From NCBI GenBank assembly GCA_903860975.1, contig CAIOSI010000017.1, positions 62,001 through 126,000 on the forward strand: a DNA stretch of 64,000 bases. The letters are read 5' to 3'. The stretch is from an uncultured Alphaproteobacteria bacterium (GTDB lineage Bacteria > Pseudomonadota > Alphaproteobacteria > Caulobacterales > Caulobacteraceae). The translations under genes and the position numbers were made by a program. The notes below the pieces were generated by a model that saw nothing but the letters and a program-made list of their open reading frames with translations, did no database searches and was not told the origin of the DNA. Every line of letters starts with the position of its first letter. Position 1 is the first letter of the stretch. Positions 53,442-61,893 of this stretch are shown here, piece by piece.

Positions 53442-55013
53442 TCATGGCGCGTTGAGGTAGATCGGATTTCCGAGAACCCGCAGCCTGCCGTCTGGTCCGC
53501 GCACGTCGAAGCGCAGCCAGTGGCGTTGGCCATCGCTGGCGACCTCGAAGCTGCGCGTCTCATCCTCTCCGACAAGAATGTCTTCGCCCAATTTCGGTTT
53601 CAATCCGTCGCCCGCCACAGACAGTGACGCACCGGCGGCGTGGCTCACATGGACGCGAAATCGAACCATCGTTCCGGTTGGTGCGGCCAGTGTGTCGCCC
53701 ATCTCGGCGGTGCGACCGTCGGCTATCGCATTGACCTCTAGACGTTGGTCGTGGCTGCCTGTGATGTCGACGAACACATGACCGGCGCGCAGAGCAGCCA
53801 GGATCGCGGGCTGGGAGAGTTCCGTTGCGTGCACCACAGTTGTGGGAAAGCCGATCCCGGTCTTCGTCGTCGGGTCAATTCCTGCGTCGTGATTATCCGA
53901 GCCACCGACGGCGGTAATGCGGAAACCTGCATTGAGCCGCGCTTCCCAGAACGGAATTCCAGAGATCACATTCTCCGCGCCCCCCGGAAGTCGCAGAGAC
54001 CCGCCGTTTACGGCCTCGATCGCCTGGACCCTTGAGAAGTCGGTGTCCTTCGCGGTCCAGCCGCAGCCCATGCACGTTTCGCCCGACGGTTGACCGGGAT
54101 GATTGATCGACAGTAGGCCGCCTGCCTTTTCCACCTGGGTCTGAATCGCCGCCAGGCTCGGCGCGCGCGGTGAGCTGAGTTGGAACTCCATCGGGCCGGT
54201 CGGACCCCAGATGTTGGCGTGACCTTGGAAGGTCGTGAGCTCCCGGCCCGGGATCAGCAGGAGATTGTCAAAGTACGGAGCCAGCTCGCGCAAGGCTTGG
54301 TTTTGAGCCGTGTCGTTGTGATCGGTAACCGAGATGAAATCGAGCCCTCGCGCCTGCGCCGCTTGTAGGGTTTTGAAGACCGGACAGGGCACGCGAACGT
54401 CGCGTTGCGAAAGGCAAGAACCGTCGGAGTGGGCGGTATGCATGTGCAGGTCGCCGCGGTACCAGCCAGGGGCAGCCGTGATGGCCGAGGCGCTGAAGCC
54501 GGTGAAGCTCGTCGCGTGCTCGAATGTTATGTGGGCGATGTAATGGGCCTGAACCCCGACCCTCAGGTTGGGAACGCCCAGAATAAGTTTCCAGGCCCCT
54601 GGGGGTAGCGGCCCTGGCAGGTAGGACGGGGTCGCCTCTGAATCAGAGATCGTGAAGCTCTGCTTGTTACCCCCGCTCCAGCCGCGCAGCCGGACGGGGT
54701 CGCGGACGCCCAGGTCGATCACCGACTTCTGGTCCTTGCCGGTGTAGCTGAAGTCCACGCTGAGCCGGGTCGTCCCTGCCGGCACGATGAAGGGGACCTC
54801 CCGATAGTGTTCGTGATCGGCGCGGGTCATGGCACCGGTCAAGGTAAGGTCCTGGCCGATGGCGGGCGTGGCGAGGAGCGCGCAGAAAATCAGCGCGCGC
54901 GTTCTCCTGGCTCTGGAGAGCGGTTCCACTAAAAACCGCCAAAAGAGGGCACGTACCGACCTCACCACCACGACCAGCCTCTTCAATCGTGAAAGGCCCA
55001 CGCGTCCCTTCAT
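53442..55013 (-). CDS. CehA/McbA family PHP metallohydrolase, exported
   Basis: 523 residues. After a basic N-terminal stretch comes a signal segment (ALIFCALLATPAIGQ), so export is likely; the basic stretch suggests the real start may be downstream of 55013. The PHP metal site is DLHMHTAHSDGSCL, then FISVTDHNDTAQ, HANIWG and SINHPGQPSG, and DNHDAG. Homologues include carbaryl hydrolase CehA and other phosphoester or carbamate hydrolases. The substrate is unknown. Confidence 0.88.
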   Translation of the reverse strand: MKGRVGLSRLKRLVVVVRSVRALFWRFLVEPLSRARRTRALIFCALLATPAIGQDLTLTGAMTRADHEHYREVPFIVPAGTTRLSVDFSYTGKDQKSVIDLGVRDPVRLRGWSGGNKQSFTISDSEATPSYLPGPLPPGAWKLILGVPNLRVGVQAHYIAHITFEHATSFTGFSASAITAAPGWYRGDLHMHTAHSDGSCLSQRDVRVPCPVFKTLQAAQARGLDFISVTDHNDTAQNQALRELAPYFDNLLLIPGRELTTFQGHANIWGPTGPMEFQLSSPRAPSLAAIQTQVEKAGGLLSINHPGQPSGETCMGCGWTAKDTDFSRVQAIEAVNGGSLRLPGGAENVISGIPFWEARLNAGFRITAVGGSDNHDAGIDPTTKTGIGFPTTVVHATELSQPAILAALRAGHVFVDITGSHDQRLEVNAIADGRTAEMGDTLAAPTGTMVRFRVHVSHAAGASLSVAGDGLKPKLGEDILVGEDETRSFEVASDGQRHWLRFDVRGPDGRLRVLGNPIYLNAP

Positions 55014-55028
55014 GACAGCCTGTTGAGC

Positions 55029-55063
55029 AAACCTCCTTTTCCCGCATGGGGAAAAGGAGGTTT
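55029..55063 (-). terminator. Perfect 15-bp hairpin after the thiolase gene
   Basis: A 15-bp uninterrupted stem with a 5-base loop (GCATG on the plus strand), ten bases past the thiolase stop at 55073 and 15 bases before the start of the CehA-type gene. On the minus strand TTTGCTC follows the stem. The U-run is short, but the stem is strong enough to stop transcription. One arm contains AAGGAGG, a perfect ribosome-binding sequence held in double-stranded form. Confidence 0.7.
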
Positions 55064-55072
55064 TGAAAGTCC

Positions 55073-56215
55073 CTACGGCGCCTCGTTCGAAAACACGATC
55101 GTGCCGGAGGCTGCGAACATGCCGCCAACGCCGTGGGCGATGCTGATCTTGGCACCTGGGACCTGGGCGGGGGCAATACCACGCATCTGGCGCACGCTCT
55201 CCTGTAGAGCGTACATCCCGTACATGCCCGAGTGCATGTAGGAGAGCCCGCCGCCGTTGGTGTTGAGCGGCAGTTTCCCGCCAGGCGCGGTGTTGCGGCC
55301 TCGAATGAATCCCGCCGCCTCGCCCGGTTTGCAGAAGCCGAGGTCTTCCAGTCCGTAGAGCGGAAGGTGGGCAAAGGCATCGTAGATCATCAGGTGATCG
55401 ACGTCGGAATGGCTGATGCCAGATTCCTCGAACGCTTTTTTCCCCGATACGCGGAAAGCCTTTGAGGAGGTGAAGTCCTCCATTTGGCTAACCATTGGCG
55501 TCTCGACGCTTTCGCCCGTCCCCAAAATATAAACCGGCTTTTGAGGGAAATCCTTGGCTCGCTCGGCGCTGGTCAAGATCAATGCACCACCACCGTCGGT
55601 GACCAGGCAGCACATCAGCTTGGTGAAGGGCCAGGCGATCATGTCGGCGCCCAGAACATCGGCGACCGTGATTGGATCTTTGAAGCTGGCGCGCGGGTTC
55701 ATCGCGGCCCACTCCCGCTGGATCACCGCCACATGCGCCAGGTCTTCGACGGTGTAGCCGCGAGCCTTAAGGTAACGCAGCACTGGGATCGTGAACATGG
55801 TCGGTGGGCCCATGGGGCCGAAGGGCATCTCGAATTGACCGGCCAGGCTTGAGGCCGCCCGGGCAAAGCCGCCGGCGCCGACGCGAGAACGTCCACTCTC
55901 ACCGTGCGTGATCAGAACGGTGTTGCAGAGCCCCTCGTTAATCGCCGCAGCCGCATGACGCACGTGCAGCATGAAAGAACAGCCGCCGACGCTGGTGCCA
56001 TCTGCATAGGTGGGCGTGATGCCCATGTAGTGGGCGAGGTCGACGGGGCTGATGCCCGCGGTGGCGACACCGTCGATGTCGGAGGGTTTGAGGCCGCAGT
56101 CCGCCATCGCGTTAAGCGCTGCGTCGGCATGCAGGCCGATCACGGAGACGTCTGGGATTTTGCCCATCTTGGTGGTCTCGGCCGCACCCACGACCGCGAT
56201 TGATTTCTGTTTCAT
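55073..56215 (-). CDS. Thiolase-like protein (SCP2/Ltp2 type)
   Basis: 380 residues with the fold of non-decarboxylating thiolases: GTSVGGCSFMLHVRHAA at the active-site segment, the glycine-rich NTNGGGLSYMHSGMYG, and IAHGVGGMFAASGTIVF near the end. The classical second Cys is not evident, as in the Ltp2-type retro-aldolases that split sterol or bile-acid side chains with a DUF35 partner. Its partner gene is directly upstream in the same operon, which supports that reading; standard thiolase activity is the alternative. Confidence 0.88.
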   Translation of the reverse strand: MKQKSIAVVGAAETTKMGKIPDVSVIGLHADAALNAMADCGLKPSDIDGVATAGISPVDLAHYMGITPTYADGTSVGGCSFMLHVRHAAAAINEGLCNTVLITHGESGRSRVGAGGFARAASSLAGQFEMPFGPMGPPTMFTIPVLRYLKARGYTVEDLAHVAVIQREWAAMNPRASFKDPITVADVLGADMIAWPFTKLMCCLVTDGGGALILTSAERAKDFPQKPVYILGTGESVETPMVSQMEDFTSSKAFRVSGKKAFEESGISHSDVDHLMIYDAFAHLPLYGLEDLGFCKPGEAAGFIRGRNTAPGGKLPLNTNGGGLSYMHSGMYGMYALQESVRQMRGIAPAQVPGAKISIAHGVGGMFAASGTIVFSNEAP

Positions 56216-56219
56216 GCGC

Positions 56220-56630
56220 TTAGCCCTTCACGGGTTCGAAGAAGGGGAGCGAGATGTCGTCGTTCTGGGCGGCGAACGTGACCGTCAGCGGCATGTCCAA
56301 CTGCAGCGCCTCAGGCGTCTGTGGGCAGTTGACGATGTTGCTCATCATCTGAGGACCTTCGGCCAGCTTCACCACCGCAATGGCGTAGGGCTCGGTTCCC
56401 ATGTCAGGGCGCGGTCGCATGTTGATCACATAAGACCAAAGCACGCCCTTGCCACTGGCGGCGTAGTTTTCGACCTTGCGGCTGCCGCACTTGGGGCAAA
56501 AGGGCCGGGGCGGAAAATAGCTCCCGCCGTCGCAGTCCGTGCAGCGCTGCAGGCGAAGTTCGCCGGCTTTGCAGCCGTCCCAGAAATGCCGGGTCTCCGG
56601 CGTGGGCTCAGGCAACATCCTTGGTGGCAT
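56220..56630 (-). CDS. DUF35 OB-fold zinc-ribbon protein, partner of the thiolase
   Basis: 136 residues. The rubredoxin-like zinc ribbon CTDCDGGSYFPPRPFCPKC is followed by an OB fold (GVLWSYVINMRP...). DUF35 proteins form complexes with thiolase-like enzymes and shape their active sites, for example ChsH2 with Ltp2. It precedes the thiolase by 4 bases, so the two are a cotranslated pair. Confidence 0.92.
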   Translation of the reverse strand: MPPRMLPEPTPETRHFWDGCKAGELRLQRCTDCDGGSYFPPRPFCPKCGSRKVENYAASGKGVLWSYVINMRPRPDMGTEPYAIAVVKLAEGPQMMSNIVNCPQTPEALQLDMPLTVTFAAQNDDISLPFFEPVKG

Positions 56631-56712
56631 ATGAAAATTGTTCCCTATGAATTTATGGGTCGGGGAGCGCCCAATAGCGGGCGTCGCAGAAAAGCCGACT
56701 AGACCGTAATTG

Positions 56713-57417
56713 TCACGCTATGGCTTCGTTTTCCGGAGCGACGCCAAAGATTTCTCGGAAGGCGTCCAGCCCGCGCGGCGCAAAGATGACCAGGCGTGTG
56801 CCGGCCTCACGAGCCGCCCAGCCAAGGCTGAGGAAACGCTCGAGCAGGGCCGCGCCGAGCGCGCCCGCCATGTGGCTGCGCCGCACGCTCCAATCGAGGC
56901 AGCCTTTGCAAAGTGGCCTGCGCAGCGTCGACAACATCGCCACGTTCAGGCCTAGGGCTTCCATGAAAATCTTCCCCGTCTCTGTGAGGGTCAGCGCCTC
57001 ATCCACCTCGATGACGAAGCCTCGGGCCACCAGGTGCTCCAGCATGTCGACCGCGAGGTCGCCGGCGAGATGGTCGTAGCAAACACGTGCTCGACGCAGC
57101 GCCGGTTGCATCGGACCCGTGCGAATGTGGGTGTGGCCGGTACGGGCGGCCAGGCCCATCAACGCTTCGAGCACATCGGCGAGGTCTTGGCCGGAGAGCG
57201 CGTAGTAACGGTGGCGGCCCTGTTTGCGTTGGATTAGCAAGCCACCGCTTTCAAGGCGCGAAAGGTGAGAACTGGCGGTTTGGGCCGTCACTCCCGCCTC
57301 GCGTGCCAATTCACCGGCGGTGAGGGCCGGGCTGGCGAGGAGCGCCGTCAGCATTTTGGCGCGCGCAGGCTCGCCCATAAGCGCGCCGATGGTGGCGATA
57401 TCCGGTCCGACGTTCAT
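56713..57417 (-). CDS. ArsR family winged-helix regulator
   Basis: 234 residues. The winged helix is in the first ~85 residues: KMLTALLASPALTAGELARE, then TAQTASSHLSRLESGGLLIQ and KQGRHRYYALSG. The C-terminal part has several Cys and His (LCKGCLDWSVRRSHMAGALG) and may bind an effector or metal. The same arrangement is seen in YgaV-like regulators near oxidation and efflux genes. It lies between the thiolase pair and the efflux operon and could control either. Confidence 0.87.
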   Translation of the reverse strand: MNVGPDIATIGALMGEPARAKMLTALLASPALTAGELAREAGVTAQTASSHLSRLESGGLLIQRKQGRHRYYALSGQDLADVLEALMGLAARTGHTHIRTGPMQPALRRARVCYDHLAGDLAVDMLEHLVARGFVIEVDEALTLTETGKIFMEALGLNVAMLSTLRRPLCKGCLDWSVRRSHMAGALGAALLERFLSLGWAAREAGTRLVIFAPRGLDAFREIFGVAPENEAIA

Positions 57418-57549
57418 CCTGCGAGCCTAGACGGGGCCGTATAGCCTGGCTACCACCTATGCTTCGGCAACGATCGAAGCATGTGACGTCTGGGGCGCTC
57501 CAAACGCCGCCCTACAGGAGGTGTCGTTGGGATTGCGAGCCTCGACTTG

Positions 57550-59076
57550 CTAGTCGGCGACCATCTCCGGCGCTGACGATGGCAGACTCTTGGGCGGTTT
57601 GAGCAGCAACAGGCTGGGCGCAAGGAGAAGACAGCCGATGGCCATGCCGCTGAAAAGAGCATCATAGCTGATCATTGAGCCCTGGCGGCTGATCTCACCA
57701 TTGAGGGCGCCCAGACCGGGGCCAGACTGCAGGTTGAACATTTGGGGCAGGGCCCAGCGCAGCACCGGGTCGGTCGCCGTGATATGCTCCGATAGGCCTG
57801 AATGCGTTGTGGCTGCGTCGCGGATTAGCATAGCCTGTAGCAGCGAAATGCCGGCGCTGGATCCGAGGCTGCGCGCCATGGTGGCCACGACTGTGCCTTC
57901 CGTCCGATGGATCGGCGCAAGCTTGGCATAGGCCAGCGTATTCAGCGGCGCAAAGAGCAGGCCCGTACCCAATCCCTGTACGAAACCCGCGATCTCGATG
58001 GGCGTCGGGGTCATCGAAAGGTCGAACTGGCCCATCTGCCAAAGGGCGAGGCTAGACAGCAAGATGCCAACCAGGAGCACCATTCGGGGTCCGAAACGCA
58101 CCACCAGCATCGGCACGGCGAGAAACGCAATCAGCGAACCCAGGCCTCGCGTTACGCTGGCCACTCCAGCCTGCAGGGCGGAGTAACCCATCAGGTTCTG
58201 CATCATGGAGGGTAGCAGCGCGCTGGTGGAAAACAGCAGCACACCCACGAACATCCCAAAGAGCGTCGTGCCGACGAAATTTCCGTCCTTGACGAGGTCG
58301 CGGTGGAAGAAGGGATGCTCGGCCGTCATCGTTTGAACGATGAATATCCATAGGCCAGCAAGGCAGATCGCGGTCTCGATCCAGATCTCCTTGGAATCGA
58401 ACCAATCCTGAGATGGCCCCCGGTCAACGAGCAGTTGGAACCCGCCGATGAAGAGGACGAGCGCGCCGAAGCCCAGGAAGTCGAACGGTCGCTCCCGTCC
58501 GCCATCGTCGCGGTCCATAAAGGTCCAGATGCCCACGAAGGCCAGGATCCCGATCGGCACGTTGATGTAGAACACCCAACGCCAGGAAAGGTTCTCGGTC
58601 AGCCAACCGCCGAGGGTGGGGCCGATGATCGGCCCCAAGATCACCGCGGCGCTCCAAATGCTCATCACCCGAGGGATCAGCCGCTGCGGGTAGATATCCA
58701 GCATCGTGGTTTGGGACAGTGGCATCAAAGATGCGCCCGCGACCCCCTGGAGAAGTCTGAAGATGACGAGCTCGGGCAGACTGGTGGCGATCCCGCAGAG
58801 GATAGACGCCATCGTAAAGCCTGAGATCGAGGCCAGGAACATCGTCTTGCGGCCGATCTTCATGGACAGCCAACCCGAGAGCGGCGTCATAATCGCGGTG
58901 GCTATGATGTAGGACGTCAAAACCCAGACGATTTGATCCGCCGCCGCCGAAACGCTGCCCTGCATATGCGGCAGCGCCACATTGGCGATGGTCGAATCCA
59001 GCGTGTTCATCAGGGTTGCCAGCATCAGGGCCCCAGTGATCGGGAAACGATTGGCGATGTCTTTTTGGGAAGCCAT
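57550..59076 (-). CDS. DHA2 family MFS drug/solute exporter (EmrB/QacA-like)
   Basis: 508 residues with about 14 membrane helices. The EmrB signature is near the N-terminus: MLATLMNTLDSTIANVALPH, and motif C-like text follows, SAAVILGPIIGPTLGGW. A late RTEGTVVATMARSLGSSAGI repeats the family pattern. It should export organic compounds with proton motive force. It is the last gene of an operon with a P450 and a phosphotransferase, so its substrate may be a pathway compound. Confidence 0.93.
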   Translation of the reverse strand: MASQKDIANRFPITGALMLATLMNTLDSTIANVALPHMQGSVSAAADQIVWVLTSYIIATAIMTPLSGWLSMKIGRKTMFLASISGFTMASILCGIATSLPELVIFRLLQGVAGASLMPLSQTTMLDIYPQRLIPRVMSIWSAAVILGPIIGPTLGGWLTENLSWRWVFYINVPIGILAFVGIWTFMDRDDGGRERPFDFLGFGALVLFIGGFQLLVDRGPSQDWFDSKEIWIETAICLAGLWIFIVQTMTAEHPFFHRDLVKDGNFVGTTLFGMFVGVLLFSTSALLPSMMQNLMGYSALQAGVASVTRGLGSLIAFLAVPMLVVRFGPRMVLLVGILLSSLALWQMGQFDLSMTPTPIEIAGFVQGLGTGLLFAPLNTLAYAKLAPIHRTEGTVVATMARSLGSSAGISLLQAMLIRDAATTHSGLSEHITATDPVLRWALPQMFNLQSGPGLGALNGEISRQGSMISYDALFSGMAIGCLLLAPSLLLLKPPKSLPSSAPEMVAD

Positions 59077-59083
59077 CTTCGCC

Positions 59084-59467
59084 TCAGACCAGAGATATCG
59101 AGAGCGCGCGACGCTCAGTTGAGGTGCGCAGTTCGGCCCAGATCGCCTCCTGGCGAACGGTGTCGCCGGCGTCTTCAGCGGCGACGTGGGCGATGATCAG
59201 CAGATCGCGCAAGCGATCGTTCTGCGCTTGCAGCACGGACAGGTGCAGGTCGGTCTCTACGGCAGGGACACTCAGCAGCCTCGCCAAGGCGCGGTTTTCC
59301 TGAACGAGTCTGTCCGCCGCTCCGTCCCAGACTTCGGCGGCCAAGGCGATCAGCATCGACGAAAGCGTCAGCGCATTGGCCCGCTCGCCGTCAGGTGTAC
59401 CTGGCGCGGCGTTGCGGATCAGCAGCTTTGCCATTTCGGAAAGGACGACGGGAACTTCGGGGGTCAT
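59084..59467 (-). CDS. Hypothetical protein between APH and MFS genes
   Basis: 127 residues, helical throughout, with no membrane segment: the stretch EVWDGAADRLVQENRALARL and LSVLQAQNDRLRDLLIIAHV suggest a coiled coil. Its start overlaps the stop of the phosphotransferase by 4 bases, and 7 bases separate it from the MFS gene, so it is fully embedded in the operon. Small proteins in this place beside ACAD10-type phosphotransferases are common in alphaproteobacteria, but no function is known to me. Confidence 0.75.
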   Translation of the reverse strand: MTPEVPVVLSEMAKLLIRNAAPGTPDGERANALTLSSMLIALAAEVWDGAADRLVQENRALARLLSVPAVETDLHLSVLQAQNDRLRDLLIIAHVAAEDAGDTVRQEAIWAELRTSTERRALSISLV

Positions 59468-60489
59468 AGCCGGCCCATCACCTTCAAGATCGCCCGGTCT
59501 TGAGCGTTAAGCAGCCACCAGGCCGGATAGACCATGATCGGCTCCCTGTTGCCGCCGTCGATAAAGGCGCGCGCAGAGCCTACCCAGATACCTTGGCCCT
59601 TCACACAGTTGAAAAGGATCCACCAGTGCAGCGCGGCCGGATCGGCCAAAAGGCCGCTGCTTTGCTCCCATATTGCAACGGCCTGGGCCTGCGGAATTAG
59701 ACCGCCAGAGTGTCCGCGGCCGAACTGCCAGATGGGGTTGAACCCCCATGCCAGATCTTCCAGTGGATCGCCCAGATGCGCCATCTCCCAATCAAGGATT
59801 CCGTGAATCTCTCCCTGTTCGTCATAGAGGAAGTTGCCGGTGCGATAGTCGCCGTGGACGACCGACAGCGTCTGGGCGGGCGGCGGTGGATTGGCGCGCA
59901 GCCACCGGATAGCGGCCCGCGCGATCGGCTGTGGGGTGGCTTCGTCGGTATCGAAGATATGCTCCCAGTGATCGAGTTCACGCCGCCAGCAAGCGTCCGG
60001 CGCGATCCGATCCATTATCGAGGTTAGGCCCAGCGCCGCAGGGTCTGCGCGGGCGATCTTGCCCAGGATCGTCCATTTGCGCTCGGCAACCTTCGACAAA
60101 ACGCCGTCGTAGCCCCCTGCAAAAAGCATCTGCGGTGCCGCCTGGAATCCAGTCAGCTCCTCGGCGATGAAAAAGGGGTGATCTAGCGGCTCATGAGCTT
60201 CCTCTAGCCACATCATCTTGGGCACGGGGACCTCAGAGCCGTGGAAGGCGCGATAGGCCTCAAACTCTATTCTGCGCTCCGTGTTGATCAGGCTTGCTGG
60301 CGGGTCGCGTCGCAGGATGAGCTTGCGTGTGTGGCTCTGGCCGCCCTCTCGATATCGCAACTGGAACCGATAGGTCTCCCGCGACGCGCCTCCGGAGATG
60401 CGTTCTAGCGCCGAGACCTCAATGTGCGAGGCATCGGGCATTCTCGTCGCGATGTAGCGCGCGAGCCTGGGCTCGAGGGAATGGCTCAA
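59464..60489 (-). CDS. Phosphotransferase family protein (APH/ACAD10-like)
   Basis: 341 residues. Kinase-fold landmarks are ISGGASRETYRFQLRY, KLILRRDPPASL, VVHGDYRTGNFLYD (catalytic Asp) and ILDWEMAHLGDPLEDLAW. These place it in the aminoglycoside phosphotransferase superfamily, in the ACAD10/FadE36-like branch that phosphorylates hydroxylated acyl compounds before elimination. It is cytosolic. Six bases separate it from the P450 gene, so it is probably the next step or a companion in the same pathway. Confidence 0.93.
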   Translation of the reverse strand: MSHSLEPRLARYIATRMPDASHIEVSALERISGGASRETYRFQLRYREGGQSHTRKLILRRDPPASLINTERRIEFEAYRAFHGSEVPVPKMMWLEEAHEPLDHPFFIAEELTGFQAAPQMLFAGGYDGVLSKVAERKWTILGKIARADPAALGLTSIMDRIAPDACWRRELDHWEHIFDTDEATPQPIARAAIRWLRANPPPPAQTLSVVHGDYRTGNFLYDEQGEIHGILDWEMAHLGDPLEDLAWGFNPIWQFGRGHSGGLIPQAQAVAIWEQSSGLLADPAALHWWILFNCVKGQGIWVGSARAFIDGGNREPIMVYPAWWLLNAQDRAILKVMGRL

Positions 60490-60494
60490 TCCGA

Positions 60495-61781
60495 TCAGCT
60501 CATCTTGAAGCGGATCGGCAGGCGCTTTGGACCGTTTACGAAGACGGACTCGCTCATGGCCGGATTTCCGTCCAACGCCAGCTCTGAAAGACGCGGCAAC
60601 AGTTCCTCCCAGAGGATCCGCATCTCCATCTTGGCGAGATGCTGGCCAAGGCAGAGGTGCGCGCCATAGCCGAAGGCCAACTGCTTGTTGGGTCGGCGGT
60701 CGACGCGAAACTGGTTGGCGTCTTCGAAGACGGTCTCGTCGCGATTGCCTGAAGCGTAGCAGAGCATCAGCCAGTCATTTTTCTTGAAGTCTCGACCTGC
60801 GAACGATGTATCGGCGGTGACCGTTCGCATGAAGGTTTTCACCGGCGTCGTCCATCGGATGGACTCCTCAACCAGCGAGGGAATCAGCGACAGGTCCGCC
60901 TTGACCTTAGCCAGCTCCTTTGGGTTCTCGGCCAGCGCCCACATGGCACCGGCGGTGGACGAGGAGGTGGTGTCATGCCCGGCTGTGGCGACAATGATGT
61001 AGTAGCTCATGGCCTCGAGGTCTGAGATCGGTTCGCCATCGATGGTCGAATTGGCGATCAGACTGGCGAGATCGTCGCTCGGGCGCGCGCGCTTGGCCTC
61101 CGAAAGCGCCCGGAAGTAGTTCGAGAAATCAATGATCACGCCGAAGTCGAAGTCGCGCTGCTCCATTGGCTTGTCGCCATCGCGGCCGAGCTCAGGGTCT
61201 GAGGCGCCGAATAGCTCCTGCGTGAGCTTCAGCATCCGGGGTTCGTCTTCCTCCGGCACGCCCATGATGCTCATGATAACGTGCAGCGGGTAGTGCAGGG
61301 CGACTTCGCTGACAAAGTCGCAGCTGCCGCCGCTTGCGGCCATCTTCTCGACCGAGGCTTTGGCGAGGACCCGGATCTGATCCTCCAGCCGCCTAAGGTT
61401 TTGCGGCATGAACCAGCCCTGGGTCAGCGCCCGGTATTTCGGGTGATCAGGCGCGTCCATGTGGATAAGCGTGCGCAGCAAATGCGGGCTGCCCCCCATC
61501 ATCTCCCGGACTTTCTTGTCGCCTTCCTGGCTGATCAAGGTCGGGGAACGGTCGCCGTTGTGAAAGAGGTCGTTCTGGCGGCTGATCTCAAGGATGTCCT
61601 CGTGGCGAGTGACGACCCAGAACGGATCAAGCCCCTCGATGTTGGCGACCCCTAAAGGCTCGTTCTTTCGCAGCCACGCATAGGCCTGATGGATGCGTCC
61701 GTCTGCGTAGGCGCCAGGTGCGGCCAGTTGGTCCGCCACATCCTTCGGGATGCGATGGTCTGCGGCGGTCATCGGGCTCAT
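60495..61781 (-). CDS. Cytochrome P450
   Basis: 428 residues from the ATG at 61781 (MSPMTAADHRIPKD); the frame runs back to 61868 without support. The heme thiolate is in FGYGAHLCLGQHLAKMEMR, the I-helix oxygen motif is ATAGHDTTSS, and the K-helix ExxR is at VEESIRWTTP. It is a soluble bacterial P450 of the size of the CYP families that hydroxylate terpenes and steroids. No ferredoxin or reductase gene is next to it. It heads the operon P450-APH-hypothetical-MFS. Confidence 0.95.
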   Translation of the reverse strand: MSPMTAADHRIPKDVADQLAAPGAYADGRIHQAYAWLRKNEPLGVANIEGLDPFWVVTRHEDILEISRQNDLFHNGDRSPTLISQEGDKKVREMMGGSPHLLRTLIHMDAPDHPKYRALTQGWFMPQNLRRLEDQIRVLAKASVEKMAASGGSCDFVSEVALHYPLHVIMSIMGVPEEDEPRMLKLTQELFGASDPELGRDGDKPMEQRDFDFGVIIDFSNYFRALSEAKRARPSDDLASLIANSTIDGEPISDLEAMSYYIIVATAGHDTTSSSTAGAMWALAENPKELAKVKADLSLIPSLVEESIRWTTPVKTFMRTVTADTSFAGRDFKKNDWLMLCYASGNRDETVFEDANQFRVDRRPNKQLAFGYGAHLCLGQHLAKMEMRILWEELLPRLSELALDGNPAMSESVFVNGPKRLPIRFKMS

Positions 61782-61893
61782 TGGATCGTCCCCTATCAGC
61801 TTGTCTTGCGTTCTTCTTGTCTTGCCTACTTGATACGGGCTCGAAGCGGGTCGCAAGCATGACAGCACGTCAACGGGATGGAGCGGACGTACG

